DNA of 64,000 bases from Actinobacillus sp. (lineage in GTDB: Bacteria > Pseudomonadota > Gammaproteobacteria > Enterobacterales > Pasteurellaceae), in contig JAHHQY010000001.1 in the NCBI GenBank assembly GCA_020026115.1, positions 62,001 to 126,000 on the forward strand, written 5' to 3'. The translations under genes and the position numbers were made by a program. Within the stretch, counting starts at the first letter, position 1; the number at the start of each line of letters is the position of its first letter. Below are positions 55,849 through 64,000 of the stretch, piece by piece. Below the pieces are notes generated by a model, which saw only the letters and a program-made list of their open reading frames with translations, was not told the DNA's origin and did not search any database.

Positions 55849-56430
55849 ATGCGACTTTGTGATACGGATATTGAACGTTATTTAGATGAAGGTAAAATTG
55901 CCTTAACCCCGCGCCCAGATAATACGCAAATTAACGGTGCGACCGTAGATGTACGTTTGGGTAATTCTTTTCGCGTTTTTAAAGAATATGCGATGCCGTA
56001 TATTGATTTAAGTGGTGAACGTGAAACGGTAACCGCCCAATTAGATGCGGTGATGAGCGATGAAATTATTATCGAAGATGGGGACGCGTTCTTTTTACAT
56101 CCTGGCGATTTAGCCCTAGCAACAACCCTTGAAACCGTCAAATTGCCTGCAAATATTATCGGTTGGCTTGATGGACGTTCGTCTTTAGCGCGTTTAGGCT
56201 TAATGGTTCATGTAACCGCACATCGAATTGATCCCGGTTGGGAAGGCAAAATTGTGTTGGAATTTTTTAACTCAGGTAAATTGCCTTTAGCTTTACGCCC
56301 CAATATGGTGATTGGCGCATTAAGTTTTGAGGTATTAAGTAATGAAGCCGCGCGTCCTTACAATGTACGTCGTGATGCAAAATATAAAAATCAACAAAAC
56401 GCCGTAGCGAGCCGAATCAATCAAGATTAA
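55849..56430 (+). CDS. dcd: dCTP deaminase
   Basis: 193 residues, as in E. coli. [12 protein letters not shown] and the catalytic region [16 protein letters not shown] are intact. It makes dUTP from dCTP for thymidylate synthesis. ATG at 55849 has AAAGGATTG upstream; a TTG six bases earlier is in frame. In E. coli dcd is next to udk; here afuABC lies between them. Confidence 0.96.
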   Translation: MRLCDTDIERYLDEGKIALTPRPDNTQINGATVDVRLGNSFRVFKEYAMPYIDLSGERETVTAQLDAVMSDEIIIEDGDAFFLHPGDLALATTLETVKLPANIIGWLDGRSSLARLGLMVHVTAHRIDPGWEGKIVLEFFNSGKLPLALRPNMVIGALSFEVLSNEAARPYNVRRDAKYKNQQNAVASRINQD

Positions 56431-56434
56431 AAAC

Positions 56435-56465
56435 AAAAGCCCAAAATTAAAAATGGGCTTTTTTC
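56435..56465 (+). terminator. Terminator of dcd
   Basis: Perfect arms AAAAGCCCA/TGGGCTTTT, 10-base loop, followed by TTC and T-rich sequence. Confidence 0.85.
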
Positions 56466-56487
56466 TTTTGAATTTACGGGAAAATGA

Positions 56488-57282
56488 TTATTCGTAGATA
56501 AAATCTAACTCTTGGCAAATTTTATCGGCGCGGACGATTTTTTGTAAAGGCATTTCCGTACAATCAAATTTAGCGACAGGCAAGTTTGCATTTTGGCATA
56601 AACTTTGAAAAAAAGCCTGACGAGTTGGGTGTTCAGGGGAAATTAAATGATATAAACGCGCACCGCTTGGGGTTTCTAATAATAAGTAAATCGCCCGTAA
56701 ACTATCGTTTAACTTCGTAAAGTTCATTAAGGAAAGGCCATTGGCTAAATTTTCTTGTCCAGCCATTTCACAGGCACTTTGTTGTGGGTCTAAAATCATC
56801 TCACCTAAACGTAAAATATCACAATCAATATCATTAAATTGCAAGAAAGCTTGTTCAATCTCACATAAGGCTTTGCCCGCTTCATCACTTGGGCAAGTAG
56901 GGCTGTTTTCATCAAAAGTTCCTGCGTTTTGTCCGAAAACAAGCGGTGAGCTTAAGAAAATAAAATGTGAAACATTATGCAATAAGGCTTCGCTTATTAA
57001 ATTTTGAATGCCGGCAACATAATCTTGATGACGGAAAAAATAGCGACTTGGCGGAATGTTTATAATTAAGGCATCGACATCAAAAAGCGCGGTTAAATCA
57101 TCAGGATCGGCGTTAATTTCAGGGGTTAATTCTAATAAATAGGTTTCTAAACGTTGTAAACGCATACTTTCTACGCCCTCAAAGGTGCGTTTTGTTCCCT
57201 TTACTTCCCAACCAAACTGTTTTAAAAACCTTGCTAACGCAAGCCCCCAAGGATTTAAGCCCACAATGGCGACGGATTTCAT
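56488..57282 (-). CDS. YeeZ-like NAD(P)-dependent SDR-fold protein
   Basis: 264 residues. N-terminal Rossmann motif SVAIVGLNPWGLALARFLKQ, then LIINIPP, FIFLSSPLVFG and LRLGEMI, the layout of atypical extended SDRs such as E. coli YeeZ. The Tyr-X3-Lys catalytic pair is not evident, so enzyme activity is uncertain. ATG at 57282 chosen for AAAGGACACTTC. Possible operon with nothing; serA lies upstream in the same direction after a terminator. Confidence 0.82.
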   Translation of the reverse strand: MKSVAIVGLNPWGLALARFLKQFGWEVKGTKRTFEGVESMRLQRLETYLLELTPEINADPDDLTALFDVDALIINIPPSRYFFRHQDYVAGIQNLISEALLHNVSHFIFLSSPLVFGQNAGTFDENSPTCPSDEAGKALCEIEQAFLQFNDIDCDILRLGEMILDPQQSACEMAGQENLANGLSLMNFTKLNDSLRAIYLLLETPSGARLYHLISPEHPTRQAFFQSLCQNANLPVAKFDCTEMPLQKIVRADKICQELDFIYE

Positions 57283-57356
57283 GAAGTGTCCTTTTAATGA
57301 TAAAAATAACGGCGAAATTTTAGCATAAAATTCCCTTGAGATTGAAAAAATTCCGC

Positions 57357-57381
57357 AAAAAAAAGGGAGCAAAAGCTCCCT
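57357..57381 (-). terminator. Terminator of serA
   Basis: Perfect arms AGGGAGC/GCTCCCT, loop of four, then eight T on the minus strand. Confidence 0.92.
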
Positions 57382-57395
57382 AAAAAGTTGAGTGA

Positions 57396-58634
57396 TTAGT
57401 ATAAAATACGGGCGCGGATTGTGCCTTCGATGGCTTTTAATTCGGCGCGTAAGGCTTTGCAGTCTTCGGTTTCAACATCTAAAACCACATAGCCAATAAC
57501 GGGATCGGTTTGTAAATATTGTGCGGCAATATTGACGTTATATTTTTCAAAAATCTTATTGATTTTGTTCATAACGCCTGGTTTGTTGTAATGAATGTGC
57601 AATAAACGTTTTGCATTATGCAATTCAGGTAAAGAAACCTCAGGGAAGTTAACCGCAGAAAGTGTTGAACCGTTATCGGAGTATTTCACAAACTTACTCG
57701 CCACTTCTGTGCCGATATTTTCTTGCGCTTCTGCAGTAGAACCACCAATATGTGGCGTTAAAATGACATTATCAAAAGCGCGTAAGGCAGAAATAAATTC
57801 TTCATTAATGGAAGCCGGTTCTTCAGGGAAAACATCTACGCCTGCGCCACGAATTTTGCCACTTTCTAAGGCTTGAGCAAGGGCATCAATTTCCACAACC
57901 GTACCGCGTGCGGCATTGATAAAAATTGCACCGTCTTTCATTTGTGCAAAACGTGTTGCATTCATCATATTTTTTGTGCTTGGATTTTCAGGCACATGTA
58001 AAGAAACCACATCACTTTGCGCTAATAAGGTTTCTAACTGAGGAACTTGTTGGGCATTACCTAAAGGTAATTTGGTTTCAACATCATAGAAGAAAACATT
58101 CATACCTAAAGATTCCGCAATCACACTTAATTGTGAGCCAATATGGCCGTAGCCGATAATCCCTAAGTTTTTCCCACGTACTTCAAAACTGCCTTGAGCC
58201 GACTTGTTCCATAAGCCACGATGCACTTCCATATTCGCTTTAGGAACGTTGCGCATCAATAATAAAATTTCGCCTAAAACTAATTCCGCCACAGAGCGCG
58301 TATTGGAAAATGGTGCGTTAAAAACAGGAATACCGCGTTTTTTTGCTGAATTTAAATCTACTTGATTCGTTCCAATACAAAAACAGCCGATAGCAATCAA
58401 TTTTTCGGCGCAAGCTAACACCTCATCGGTTAAATGAGTGCGTGAGCGAATACCAATAAAATGCGCATCTTTAATGGCTTCTTTTAATTCTTCATCATCT
58501 AACGCTTTTTTATGATATTCAATATTGGTGTAACCGGCGTTTTTTAACACATTAACTGCGTTTTGATGCACGCCTTCCAAGAGTAAGAATTTAATTTTAT
58601 CTTTTTCTAATGAAACTTTAGTTTGTTCTACCAT
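57396..58634 (-). CDS. serA: D-3-phosphoglycerate dehydrogenase
   Basis: 412 residues. NAD-binding GIIGYGHIGSQLSVIAES, active-site arginine in FINAARGTVVE and histidine in LTPHIGGSTAEAQ, and a C-terminal ACT domain (residues about 340-412) for serine feedback. It starts the phosphorylated serine pathway. It lies 17 bases after rpiA, as the pair is arranged in E. coli relatives, so co-transcription is likely. Confidence 0.97.
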   Translation of the reverse strand: MVEQTKVSLEKDKIKFLLLEGVHQNAVNVLKNAGYTNIEYHKKALDDEELKEAIKDAHFIGIRSRTHLTDEVLACAEKLIAIGCFCIGTNQVDLNSAKKRGIPVFNAPFSNTRSVAELVLGEILLLMRNVPKANMEVHRGLWNKSAQGSFEVRGKNLGIIGYGHIGSQLSVIAESLGMNVFFYDVETKLPLGNAQQVPQLETLLAQSDVVSLHVPENPSTKNMMNATRFAQMKDGAIFINAARGTVVEIDALAQALESGKIRGAGVDVFPEEPASINEEFISALRAFDNVILTPHIGGSTAEAQENIGTEVASKFVKYSDNGSTLSAVNFPEVSLPELHNAKRLLHIHYNKPGVMNKINKIFEKYNVNIAAQYLQTDPVIGYVVLDVETEDCKALRAELKAIEGTIRARILY

Positions 58635-58651
58635 AAAGTAAAAACTCCTTT

Positions 58652-59311
58652 TTATTCAATAATTTCTGCATTATCAGCTTTGCCGACAATAACAATATCA
58701 GCACCGCGTAAAGCGAAAATTCCGTTGGTGACAACGCCGGCAACATTATTTAAGGTTTCTTCCATATGCATAGGTTGCATAATAGGGAAATTATGTACAT
58801 CTAAAATAACATTACCATTGTCTGTTACCACGCCTTCGCGGTATTCAGGATGTCCGCCAAGCGCAACTAATTTACGCGCCACTTGTGAACGAGCCATAGG
58901 AATAACTTCAACCGGTAAAGGGAAGGTAGAGCCAAGGACATCAACTTGTTTGCTTTCATCTACAATGCAAATGAATTTTTTTGCAAGCGCCGCTACGATT
59001 TTTTCTCGGGTTAGTGCTGCGCCACCGCCTTTAATCATCATTTTTTGTGGGTTAATTTCATCTGCGCCATCAACGTAAATATCTAAACCAGACACATCGT
59101 TCGCACTAAAAACTTCAATGCCGTTTTCGCGTAGTAATTTTTCTGAGGCTTTAGACGCAGCCACAGCGCCTTTTACTTTATGGCTCATTTTGCCTAAAGC
59201 TTCAATAAAACAATTCACGGTAGAGCCACTGCCCACGCCAATAATTGTGTCGGGTTTTACATATTGAATTGCCGCTTGTGCAGCCATTTTTTTCATGGTG
59301 AGTTGATCCAT
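58652..59311 (-). CDS. rpiA: Ribose-5-phosphate isomerase A
   Basis: 219 residues, as in E. coli. [35 protein letters not shown] and [10 protein letters not shown] are intact. It interconverts ribose-5-P and ribulose-5-P. ATG at 59311 has AAGGAG upstream; the frame extends to 59368 without homology. First gene of rpiA-serA. Confidence 0.97.
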   Translation of the reverse strand: MDQLTMKKMAAQAAIQYVKPDTIIGVGSGSTVNCFIEALGKMSHKVKGAVAASKASEKLLRENGIEVFSANDVSGLDIYVDGADEINPQKMMIKGGGAALTREKIVAALAKKFICIVDESKQVDVLGSTFPLPVEVIPMARSQVARKLVALGGHPEYREGVVTDNGNVILDVHNFPIMQPMHMEETLNNVAGVVTNGIFALRGADIVIVGKADNAEIIE

Positions 59312-59445
59312 AATTGACTCCTTGTGAATAAAATTGATAAAAGGAAATGATTGCAAACGGGCAAACATTTTAAGTGCTTTGATTTATAAAACAAGAGCAA
59401 ACTTCAAAAATTGCCCTAAAAAGAAAAAGTTATTTTAAAAGCATG

Positions 59446-59482
59446 CTCGCACCGAAAAAATGGGGATAATTTTCGGTGCGAG
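59446..59482. terminator. Perfect inverted pair of TTCGGYGCGAG motifs between rpiA and radA
   Basis: Exact copies at 59446-59456 (minus) and 59472-59482 (plus), both the T variant, give 13-bp arms CTCGCACCGAAAA/TTTTCGGTGCGAG over an 11-base loop. It follows the radA stop and probably helps end that transcript. Confidence 0.8.
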
Positions 59483-59489
59483 AGCGCGT

Positions 59490-60869
59490 TTAAAAATTTT
59501 CTAAAATAGCTAAAGCATCAGCAAGTTTTTTTACGGTGAAAACTTCCATATTAGGCACAGGATTTTTCGGCCGATTGGCAAAAGGCACAATAGCGCGTTT
59601 AAAGCCATGTTTTCCCGCTTCACTGATGCGTTCTTGCCCACTCGGCACAGGACGAATTTCTCCTGCTAAGCCGACTTCGCCAAAAACCACTAAATCTCGC
59701 GGTAAAGGTTGATTGCGAAAACTAGAAATTAAAGCGAGCAATAAAGCTAAATCTGCGCTGGTTTCGCTGACTTTAACCCCGCCGACCACATTTACGAAGA
59801 CATCTTGATCCGACATCATAAGCCCGCCGTGACGGTGTAAAACCGCAAGTAATAAGGCAAGACGATTATGGTCTAACCCTACGGCAACACGGCGCGGATT
59901 GGCCAACATAGAATGGTCAACCAACGCTTGAATTTCCACTAATAAAGGGCGCGTTCCTTCCCATAAAACCATCACGGAACTACCTGGCGTTTGCTCTTCG
60001 CCACGACTTAAAAAAATAGCGGAAGGATTTTTCACTTCTCGTAAACCTTGCTCGGTCATGGCAAAAACGCCCAGTTCATTTACCGCACCAAAGCGGTTTT
60101 TATGGCTACGCAAGGTGCGATAACGAGAGTCAGCTTCGCCCTCAAGTAAAATAGAGCAGTCAATACAATGCTCTAAAACTTTTGGCCCAGCAAGCGTTCC
60201 GTCTTTCGTGACATGGCCGACCATAATAATGGCCACTTGTTTTGTTTTGGCATAACGCGTTAAAAAAGAAGCACATTCTCGCACTTGTGCAACGCTACCA
60301 GGGGAAGATTGCACATCAGCCAAATGCATAACTTGAATGGAATCGATAACAATAAGCTGAGGCTGTACTTGGTCGGCTAAATGGCAAATTTGCTCGACCG
60401 AGGTTTCCGAAAGGATGTTTAATTTATCCGTAGGTAAACCAAGACGATGAGCGCGCATGGCCACTTGTTGCAAACTTTCTTCACCGGTGACATACAAAGT
60501 GGACATTTTTTCAGCTAAGTTACACATAACTTGTAATAAAAGTGTACTTTTCCCTGCACCAGGATGCCCCCCAATTAAAATCGCACTGCCAGGAACAATG
60601 CCTCCGCCTAAAACGCGGTCTAATTCTAAAAATTGGCTCGAAAAGCGAGGTGTTTCTTGCAAGCTGATTTCAGCAAGGGTTTGGATTTTCCCTTGTGTGA
60701 AGCCCGCATAACCGCTAAAACGATTGGCAGAATGGCTTTTCGTAACGGGGCTTATGCGCACTTCGCTAATGGTATTCCAAGCCTTACAAGTACTACATTG
60801 GCCTTGCCAGCGAGAAAATTCAGCACCGCAATCATTACATACATAAGCGCGTTTAGGGGCTTTTGCCAT
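59490..60869 (-). CDS. radA: RadA, DNA repair ATPase
   Basis: 459 residues. N-terminal zinc finger (CNDCG...CSTC), Walker A GGHPGAGKSTLLLQ, the diagnostic SHKNRFGAVNELG and a C-terminal Lon-protease-like domain. RadA drives branch migration in recombination and, in transformable bacteria, helps natural transformation. It starts nine bases after the YgiF-like gene. Confidence 0.97.
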   Translation of the reverse strand: MAKAPKRAYVCNDCGAEFSRWQGQCSTCKAWNTISEVRISPVTKSHSANRFSGYAGFTQGKIQTLAEISLQETPRFSSQFLELDRVLGGGIVPGSAILIGGHPGAGKSTLLLQVMCNLAEKMSTLYVTGEESLQQVAMRAHRLGLPTDKLNILSETSVEQICHLADQVQPQLIVIDSIQVMHLADVQSSPGSVAQVRECASFLTRYAKTKQVAIIMVGHVTKDGTLAGPKVLEHCIDCSILLEGEADSRYRTLRSHKNRFGAVNELGVFAMTEQGLREVKNPSAIFLSRGEEQTPGSSVMVLWEGTRPLLVEIQALVDHSMLANPRRVAVGLDHNRLALLLAVLHRHGGLMMSDQDVFVNVVGGVKVSETSADLALLLALISSFRNQPLPRDLVVFGEVGLAGEIRPVPSGQERISEAGKHGFKRAIVPFANRPKNPVPNMEVFTVKKLADALAILENF

Positions 60870-60878
60870 ACCAACTCC

Positions 60879-61934
60879 TTATTGTTGTTCGTAATAAGAT
60901 AAGAGCATCGCGCTTAAACAACGTTGTAATTGCGTGTTGCTATAAAGCCATTGCCATAAGGCATCTAAGGCTTGGCGATTATTTCGGCTTTGGCTATGAT
61001 TTTGCATAATTTCTTTAATGCAATCATAAGCCTGATGATGAGCGAACATCAGATTTTCAAACAATTTTGGGTCAAATTGCGCTTTAACATTGGCCGGTAA
61101 GTTTTCGCAAGCGTGGAAAAAAAGCTCGCCTTGTTCACAGCAAAAATTATATAAATGGAAAAAGGCACCAATTAAACGCACACTTCGCATAAAATCAACG
61201 GCAAAAAATTCTTTACCTAAACGAAAACAGTTTTCCATTAGTTGTTGTTCAAACTGTAAAAACGGATAAATGTAACGAATTTTCGGCGCGAAGGCGATAT
61301 GTTGCCATTGTGTAAAGGCATCGAAAGGCACGGGACGTTCGCCTTGTGCTAACCAATAACCGCGTTTGGCTTTGTTGGTGGCACTTAAGGTCGCACCATC
61401 TTGCGTAATATGATGTTTAACAAAAGACAAAATATCTTCAGTACGGCCTTGTTTAAGTTCAAACTCTAATTCACAAATCGCTTCGGTTTTTTCATCAGCA
61501 AGAATTTCCCCTTCATCTAACGCCACTTCAATTTGACTGTCAGAAAAAGGAACAAGCCAGGTTTTACGCTGGAAATTTGTTTGAAAAATAGGGCGTAAAT
61601 CAGTGCTTTTACAAGGTAAGGTTAAATGAAAATGTTGCGCTAAGGCTTCTAAGTTGGGTGTTTTATCCGCTAAAGGCAAATTATATTCAGGATGAGAATG
61701 CAAACCGCCCATAACATCCCCAGATAATTTGGCCGTTAAGGTACAAGTTCCATTTTGTTCACGCACGCGTAAAATGGATTTTTGTTGAGCAAAAGCGCGG
61801 TTGATGCTGTCATAATAAGTATTCACCAACCAATCTTGTTGTTGAAAATGAGGGGCCAAGGGGGCAAAAAGGGACGGTATTTTCGCCAAAAAATCGGCGC
61901 GTAAGCGAAGTTTTAGTTCAATTTCTTGGTGCAT
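60879..61934 (-). CDS. ygiF: YgiF-like inorganic triphosphatase (CYTH domain) with shortened C-terminal domain
   Basis: 351 residues against 433 for E. coli YgiF. The CYTH signature ExExK is seen as IELKLRL at the N-terminus, with STLRVREQ-like SILRVREQNG and CELEFELKQG further on. The helical C-terminal part (from about residue 200) is CHAD-like but roughly 80 residues short. The CYTH part should hydrolyse tripolyphosphate. ATG at 61934 chosen for AAGGATC; the frame extends 10 codons upstream. Operon with radA. Confidence 0.85.
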   Translation of the reverse strand: MHQEIELKLRLRADFLAKIPSLFAPLAPHFQQQDWLVNTYYDSINRAFAQQKSILRVREQNGTCTLTAKLSGDVMGGLHSHPEYNLPLADKTPNLEALAQHFHLTLPCKSTDLRPIFQTNFQRKTWLVPFSDSQIEVALDEGEILADEKTEAICELEFELKQGRTEDILSFVKHHITQDGATLSATNKAKRGYWLAQGERPVPFDAFTQWQHIAFAPKIRYIYPFLQFEQQLMENCFRLGKEFFAVDFMRSVRLIGAFFHLYNFCCEQGELFFHACENLPANVKAQFDPKLFENLMFAHHQAYDCIKEIMQNHSQSRNNRQALDALWQWLYSNTQLQRCLSAMLLSYYEQQ

Positions 61935-62156
61935 AAAGATCCTTGTTTGGAAAAAATTAAGCATAAAGTAGAAAAATAATGGCGATTTTTTAAGGTTTTT
62001 TTTACGAAAAGGCGCAAAAAAGTTAAAAATTTATCCAAAAAGAATACCATTTTCAATAAAATTTTGAGAAAAACAGTGAATTTTAAAAAGTAATTAAGGT
62101 AAAATGCAACGAGTTTTAATACTCATCGACCATATGATGACAAGAGGAATGATTTT

Positions 62157-62837
62157 ATGGCAATGAACAACATCTTTGGCCTTTTCGCCAATTCCCCTTT
62201 TAAACCGATTCAACGTCATTCTGAAAAAGTAACAGAATGTTGTAGTTATTTAGTAGATTTTTTTGAAGCCACTTTCCGAGGAGAATGGGATAAAGCGGAA
62301 AAATTACGCGAAAAAATCTCTGAAGCCGAAAAAGAAGCGGATATTTTAAAACGTGATATTCGCTTAAAATTACCACGTGGTTTATTTATGCCTATTGCGC
62401 GTACGGATTTATTAGAATTAACGACGCAACAAGATAAATTAGCAAATTATGCAAAAGATATTGCAGGCCGTATGTTTGGCCGTCGCTGTGCTTTCCCTGC
62501 AAGCATGGAAAAAGATTTTATGGACTATGTATGTCGTAGTTTAGATGCAGCAGTTCAAGCTAATCGTGTGATTACAGAAATGGATAACTTACTTGAAACA
62601 GGCTTTAAAGGGCGCGAGTTTGAAATGGTTAACCAAATGATAAATCAATTAGATTCCATTGAAGATGATACCGATCATATGCAAGTGAATTTACGTTTAG
62701 CATTGCGTGAAGTTGAAGAGAGCTACAATCCTGTGGATGTGATGTTTTTGTACAAAATTTTAGAGTGGATTGGCGTGCTAGCAGACCAAGCTCAGCGTGT
62801 GGGCTCACGAATTGAATTAATGTTGGCTCGTGCCTAA
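62157..62837 (+). CDS. PhoU-like DUF47 protein (PiT accessory)
   Basis: 226 residues, all-helical, with repeated acidic clusters (EKLREKISEAEKEAD, DSIEDDTDHMQVNLR) typical of the TIGR00153/PhoU-like fold. It lies 20 bases before a PiT phosphate permease, the common pairing in which it is thought to control uptake. AGAGGAATGATTTT precedes ATG codons at 62157 and 62163. Metal-binding residues are likely but not mapped. Confidence 0.9.
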   Translation: MAMNNIFGLFANSPFKPIQRHSEKVTECCSYLVDFFEATFRGEWDKAEKLREKISEAEKEADILKRDIRLKLPRGLFMPIARTDLLELTTQQDKLANYAKDIAGRMFGRRCAFPASMEKDFMDYVCRSLDAAVQANRVITEMDNLLETGFKGREFEMVNQMINQLDSIEDDTDHMQVNLRLALREVEESYNPVDVMFLYKILEWIGVLADQAQRVGSRIELMLARA

Positions 62838-62857
62838 GGCTTAACATAGGAAAAACT

Positions 62858-64000
62858 ATGGAAATTATTCAAGAATATGGCACTTTATTAGTTATTATTA
62901 CCGCAGTTTTTGGCTTTTTTATGGCCTTTGGCGTTGGTGCAAACGATGTTTCTAACGCCATGGGAACATCTGTAGGTTCTGGTACTATTACGGTTCGCCA
63001 AGCCATTATCATTGCGTTGATTTTTGAATGTGCAGGTGCCTATTTAGCCGGCGGAGAAGTGACGCAAACCATTCAAAGTGGTGTTATTGACCCTGCACAA
63101 TATGTGCAAATGCCTGATGTTTTAGCGTTAGGTATGATGTCAGCTTTACTTTCAGCGGGATTTTGGTTAGTGATTGCATCACGTTTTGGTTGGCCTGTTT
63201 CAACAACCCATACAATTATTGGTGCCTTAATTGGTTTTGCTTGCATTACCGCAGGGGCTGATGCAGTTGATTGGAGCGAAATTGGTAATATTGTTGGCAG
63301 TTGGTTTATTACGCCAGTGATAGCAGGCTTTATTGCTTACGGGATTTTTTATAGTAGCCAAAAATTAATTTTTGATACGGAAGAACCCTTTAAAAACGCG
63401 CAAAAATACGGCCCTTTCTATATGGGGCTGACCATTTTAATTATCAGCATTGTGACGATGACGAAAGGTTTGACTCACATCGGCTTAAAATTATCCGCAT
63501 GGGAAGTTGCACTTATCGCAACGGGGATTTCCCTTGTGTCTATTGTGGCAAGTTATTTTTATTTCCGTAGCTTGCATTTTTTTCATCATGTTGAAAAAGG
63601 CATTTTTGGTGGCGTAGAAAAAGTATTTAGCATCTTAATGTTACTTACAGCTTGTGCGATGGCTTTTGCTCATGGTTCAAATGATGTGGCGAATGCGATT
63701 GGGCCTTTAGCGGCGGTTGTCTCAATTATGGATCATCATGGTGTGGTGACAAATAACGATTCTATGGCTTGGTGGATTTTACCTTTAGGTGCATTAGGTA
63801 TTGCAACAGGTCTGATTGTTATGGGACGCACAGTTATGGCAACCATTGGCTCAGGGATTACCGATTTAACCCCTTCGCGTGGATTTGCAGCGCAGTTTTC
63901 AACAGCCGTAACTGTTGTTTTAGCTTCAGGTACAGGTTTACCGATTTCCACAACACAAACATTAGTGGGCGCGATTTTGGGTATCGGTTTTGCTCGCGGG
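62858..64000 (+). CDS. PiT family inorganic phosphate permease, C-terminus cut by the window
   Basis: 381 codons are in the window, with no stop before the end. It begins MEIIQEYGTLLVIITAVFGF, and the two PiT signatures are present: FGVGANDVSNAMGTSVGSG near residue 30 and AFAHGSNDVANAIGPLAAV near residue 270, with PVSTTHTIIGA and PISTTQTLVGA further on. It imports phosphate (or metal phosphate) by proton or sodium symport. TAGGAAAAACT lies before the ATG. It is co-transcribed with the DUF47 gene. Confidence 0.94.
   Translation, partial: MEIIQEYGTLLVIITAVFGFFMAFGVGANDVSNAMGTSVGSGTITVRQAIIIALIFECAGAYLAGGEVTQTIQSGVIDPAQYVQMPDVLALGMMSALLSAGFWLVIASRFGWPVSTTHTIIGALIGFACITAGADAVDWSEIGNIVGSWFITPVIAGFIAYGIFYSSQKLIFDTEEPFKNAQKYGPFYMGLTILIISIVTMTKGLTHIGLKLSAWEVALIATGISLVSIVASYFYFRSLHFFHHVEKGIFGGVEKVFSILMLLTACAMAFAHGSNDVANAIGPLAAVVSIMDHHGVVTNNDSMAWWILPLGALGIATGLIVMGRTVMATIGSGITDLTPSRGFAAQFSTAVTVVLASGTGLPISTTQTLVGAILGIGFARG

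Noticed and set aside
1..64000. CRISPR arrays, insertion sequences, prophage or toxin-antitoxin modules
   Set aside because: No regularly spaced direct repeats, transposase, integrase or toxin-like pair was seen; the only tandem repeat is the ftsK linker.

Overview
The window is a stretch of chromosomal DNA, AT-rich and densely coding, that looks like a member of the Pasteurellaceae. The evidence is gene content and gene order: yciC-yciB-yciA-yciI, pth-ychF-UPF0263, tandem ferritins, ftsK-lolA-rarA, afuABC, a flp-rcp-tad cluster, and a DUF47 gene followed by a PiT permease. I cannot name the genus. Nearly all genes are housekeeping genes with recognisable families, and I see no prophage, insertion sequence, integrase or CRISPR array.

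Layout. 0-4.8 kb: the start of tusE, yccA, tRNA-Ser(UGA), a CPA1-type cation/proton antiporter and nadV (NMN synthesis from nicotinamide). 4.9-15.7 kb: a Tad/Flp pilus cluster on the minus strand (flp1, an unusually long Flp-like pilin, tadV, rcpCAB, tadZABCDEF) with internal terminators and no tadG. 15.7-16.1 kb: an AT-rich, gene-free region upstream of flp1. 16.1-24.5 kb: yciCBAI, yjdM, two ferritins, the pth-ychF-DNA-mimic operon, bcp, hemW and gmhA. 24.5-32.3 kb: ftsP, plsC, lpxH, sodA, lptFG and pepA. 32.3-37 kb: thrS with a structured leader, ybaK and rpsB-tsf with a small ORF in the spacer. 37-50.5 kb: small membrane proteins, ppiD, rsmC, holD-rimI, acpP, dsbC, yciO, rluB and ftsK-lolA-rarA. 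50.5-64 kb: udk, afuABC behind a CRP site, dcd, a YeeZ-like reductase, serA, rpiA, radA, a YgiF-like protein, a PhoU-like DUF47 protein and a PiT permease cut by the window end.

Functionally, much of the window concerns the cell envelope: LpxH, LptFG, GmhA, PlsC, LolA, PpiD, DsbC, FtsP, FtsK and the Tad pilus. Iron and oxidative stress genes (ferritins, SodA, Bcp) and translation genes (ThrS, Tsf, RpsB, Pth, RluB, RsmC, YbaK) are also prominent.

The most striking signal is not a gene. A short motif, TTCGGYGCGAG with an A/T-rich 5' flank and usually TG after it, occurs 17 times exactly and 31 times with at most one mismatch. That is roughly one per 2 kb, where my hand estimate expects far fewer than one exact copy. 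It lies mainly in intergenic regions, several times as inverted pairs that form hairpins, but also inside conserved genes. In density and placement it behaves like a DNA uptake signal sequence (USS), yet it is neither of the two Pasteurellaceae USS cores I know (AAGTGCGGT and ACAAGCGGT), of which I noticed only isolated copies. A new uptake-sequence dialect is my leading hypothesis. A strand bias in this window keeps a polar (Chi- or KOPS-like) role open.
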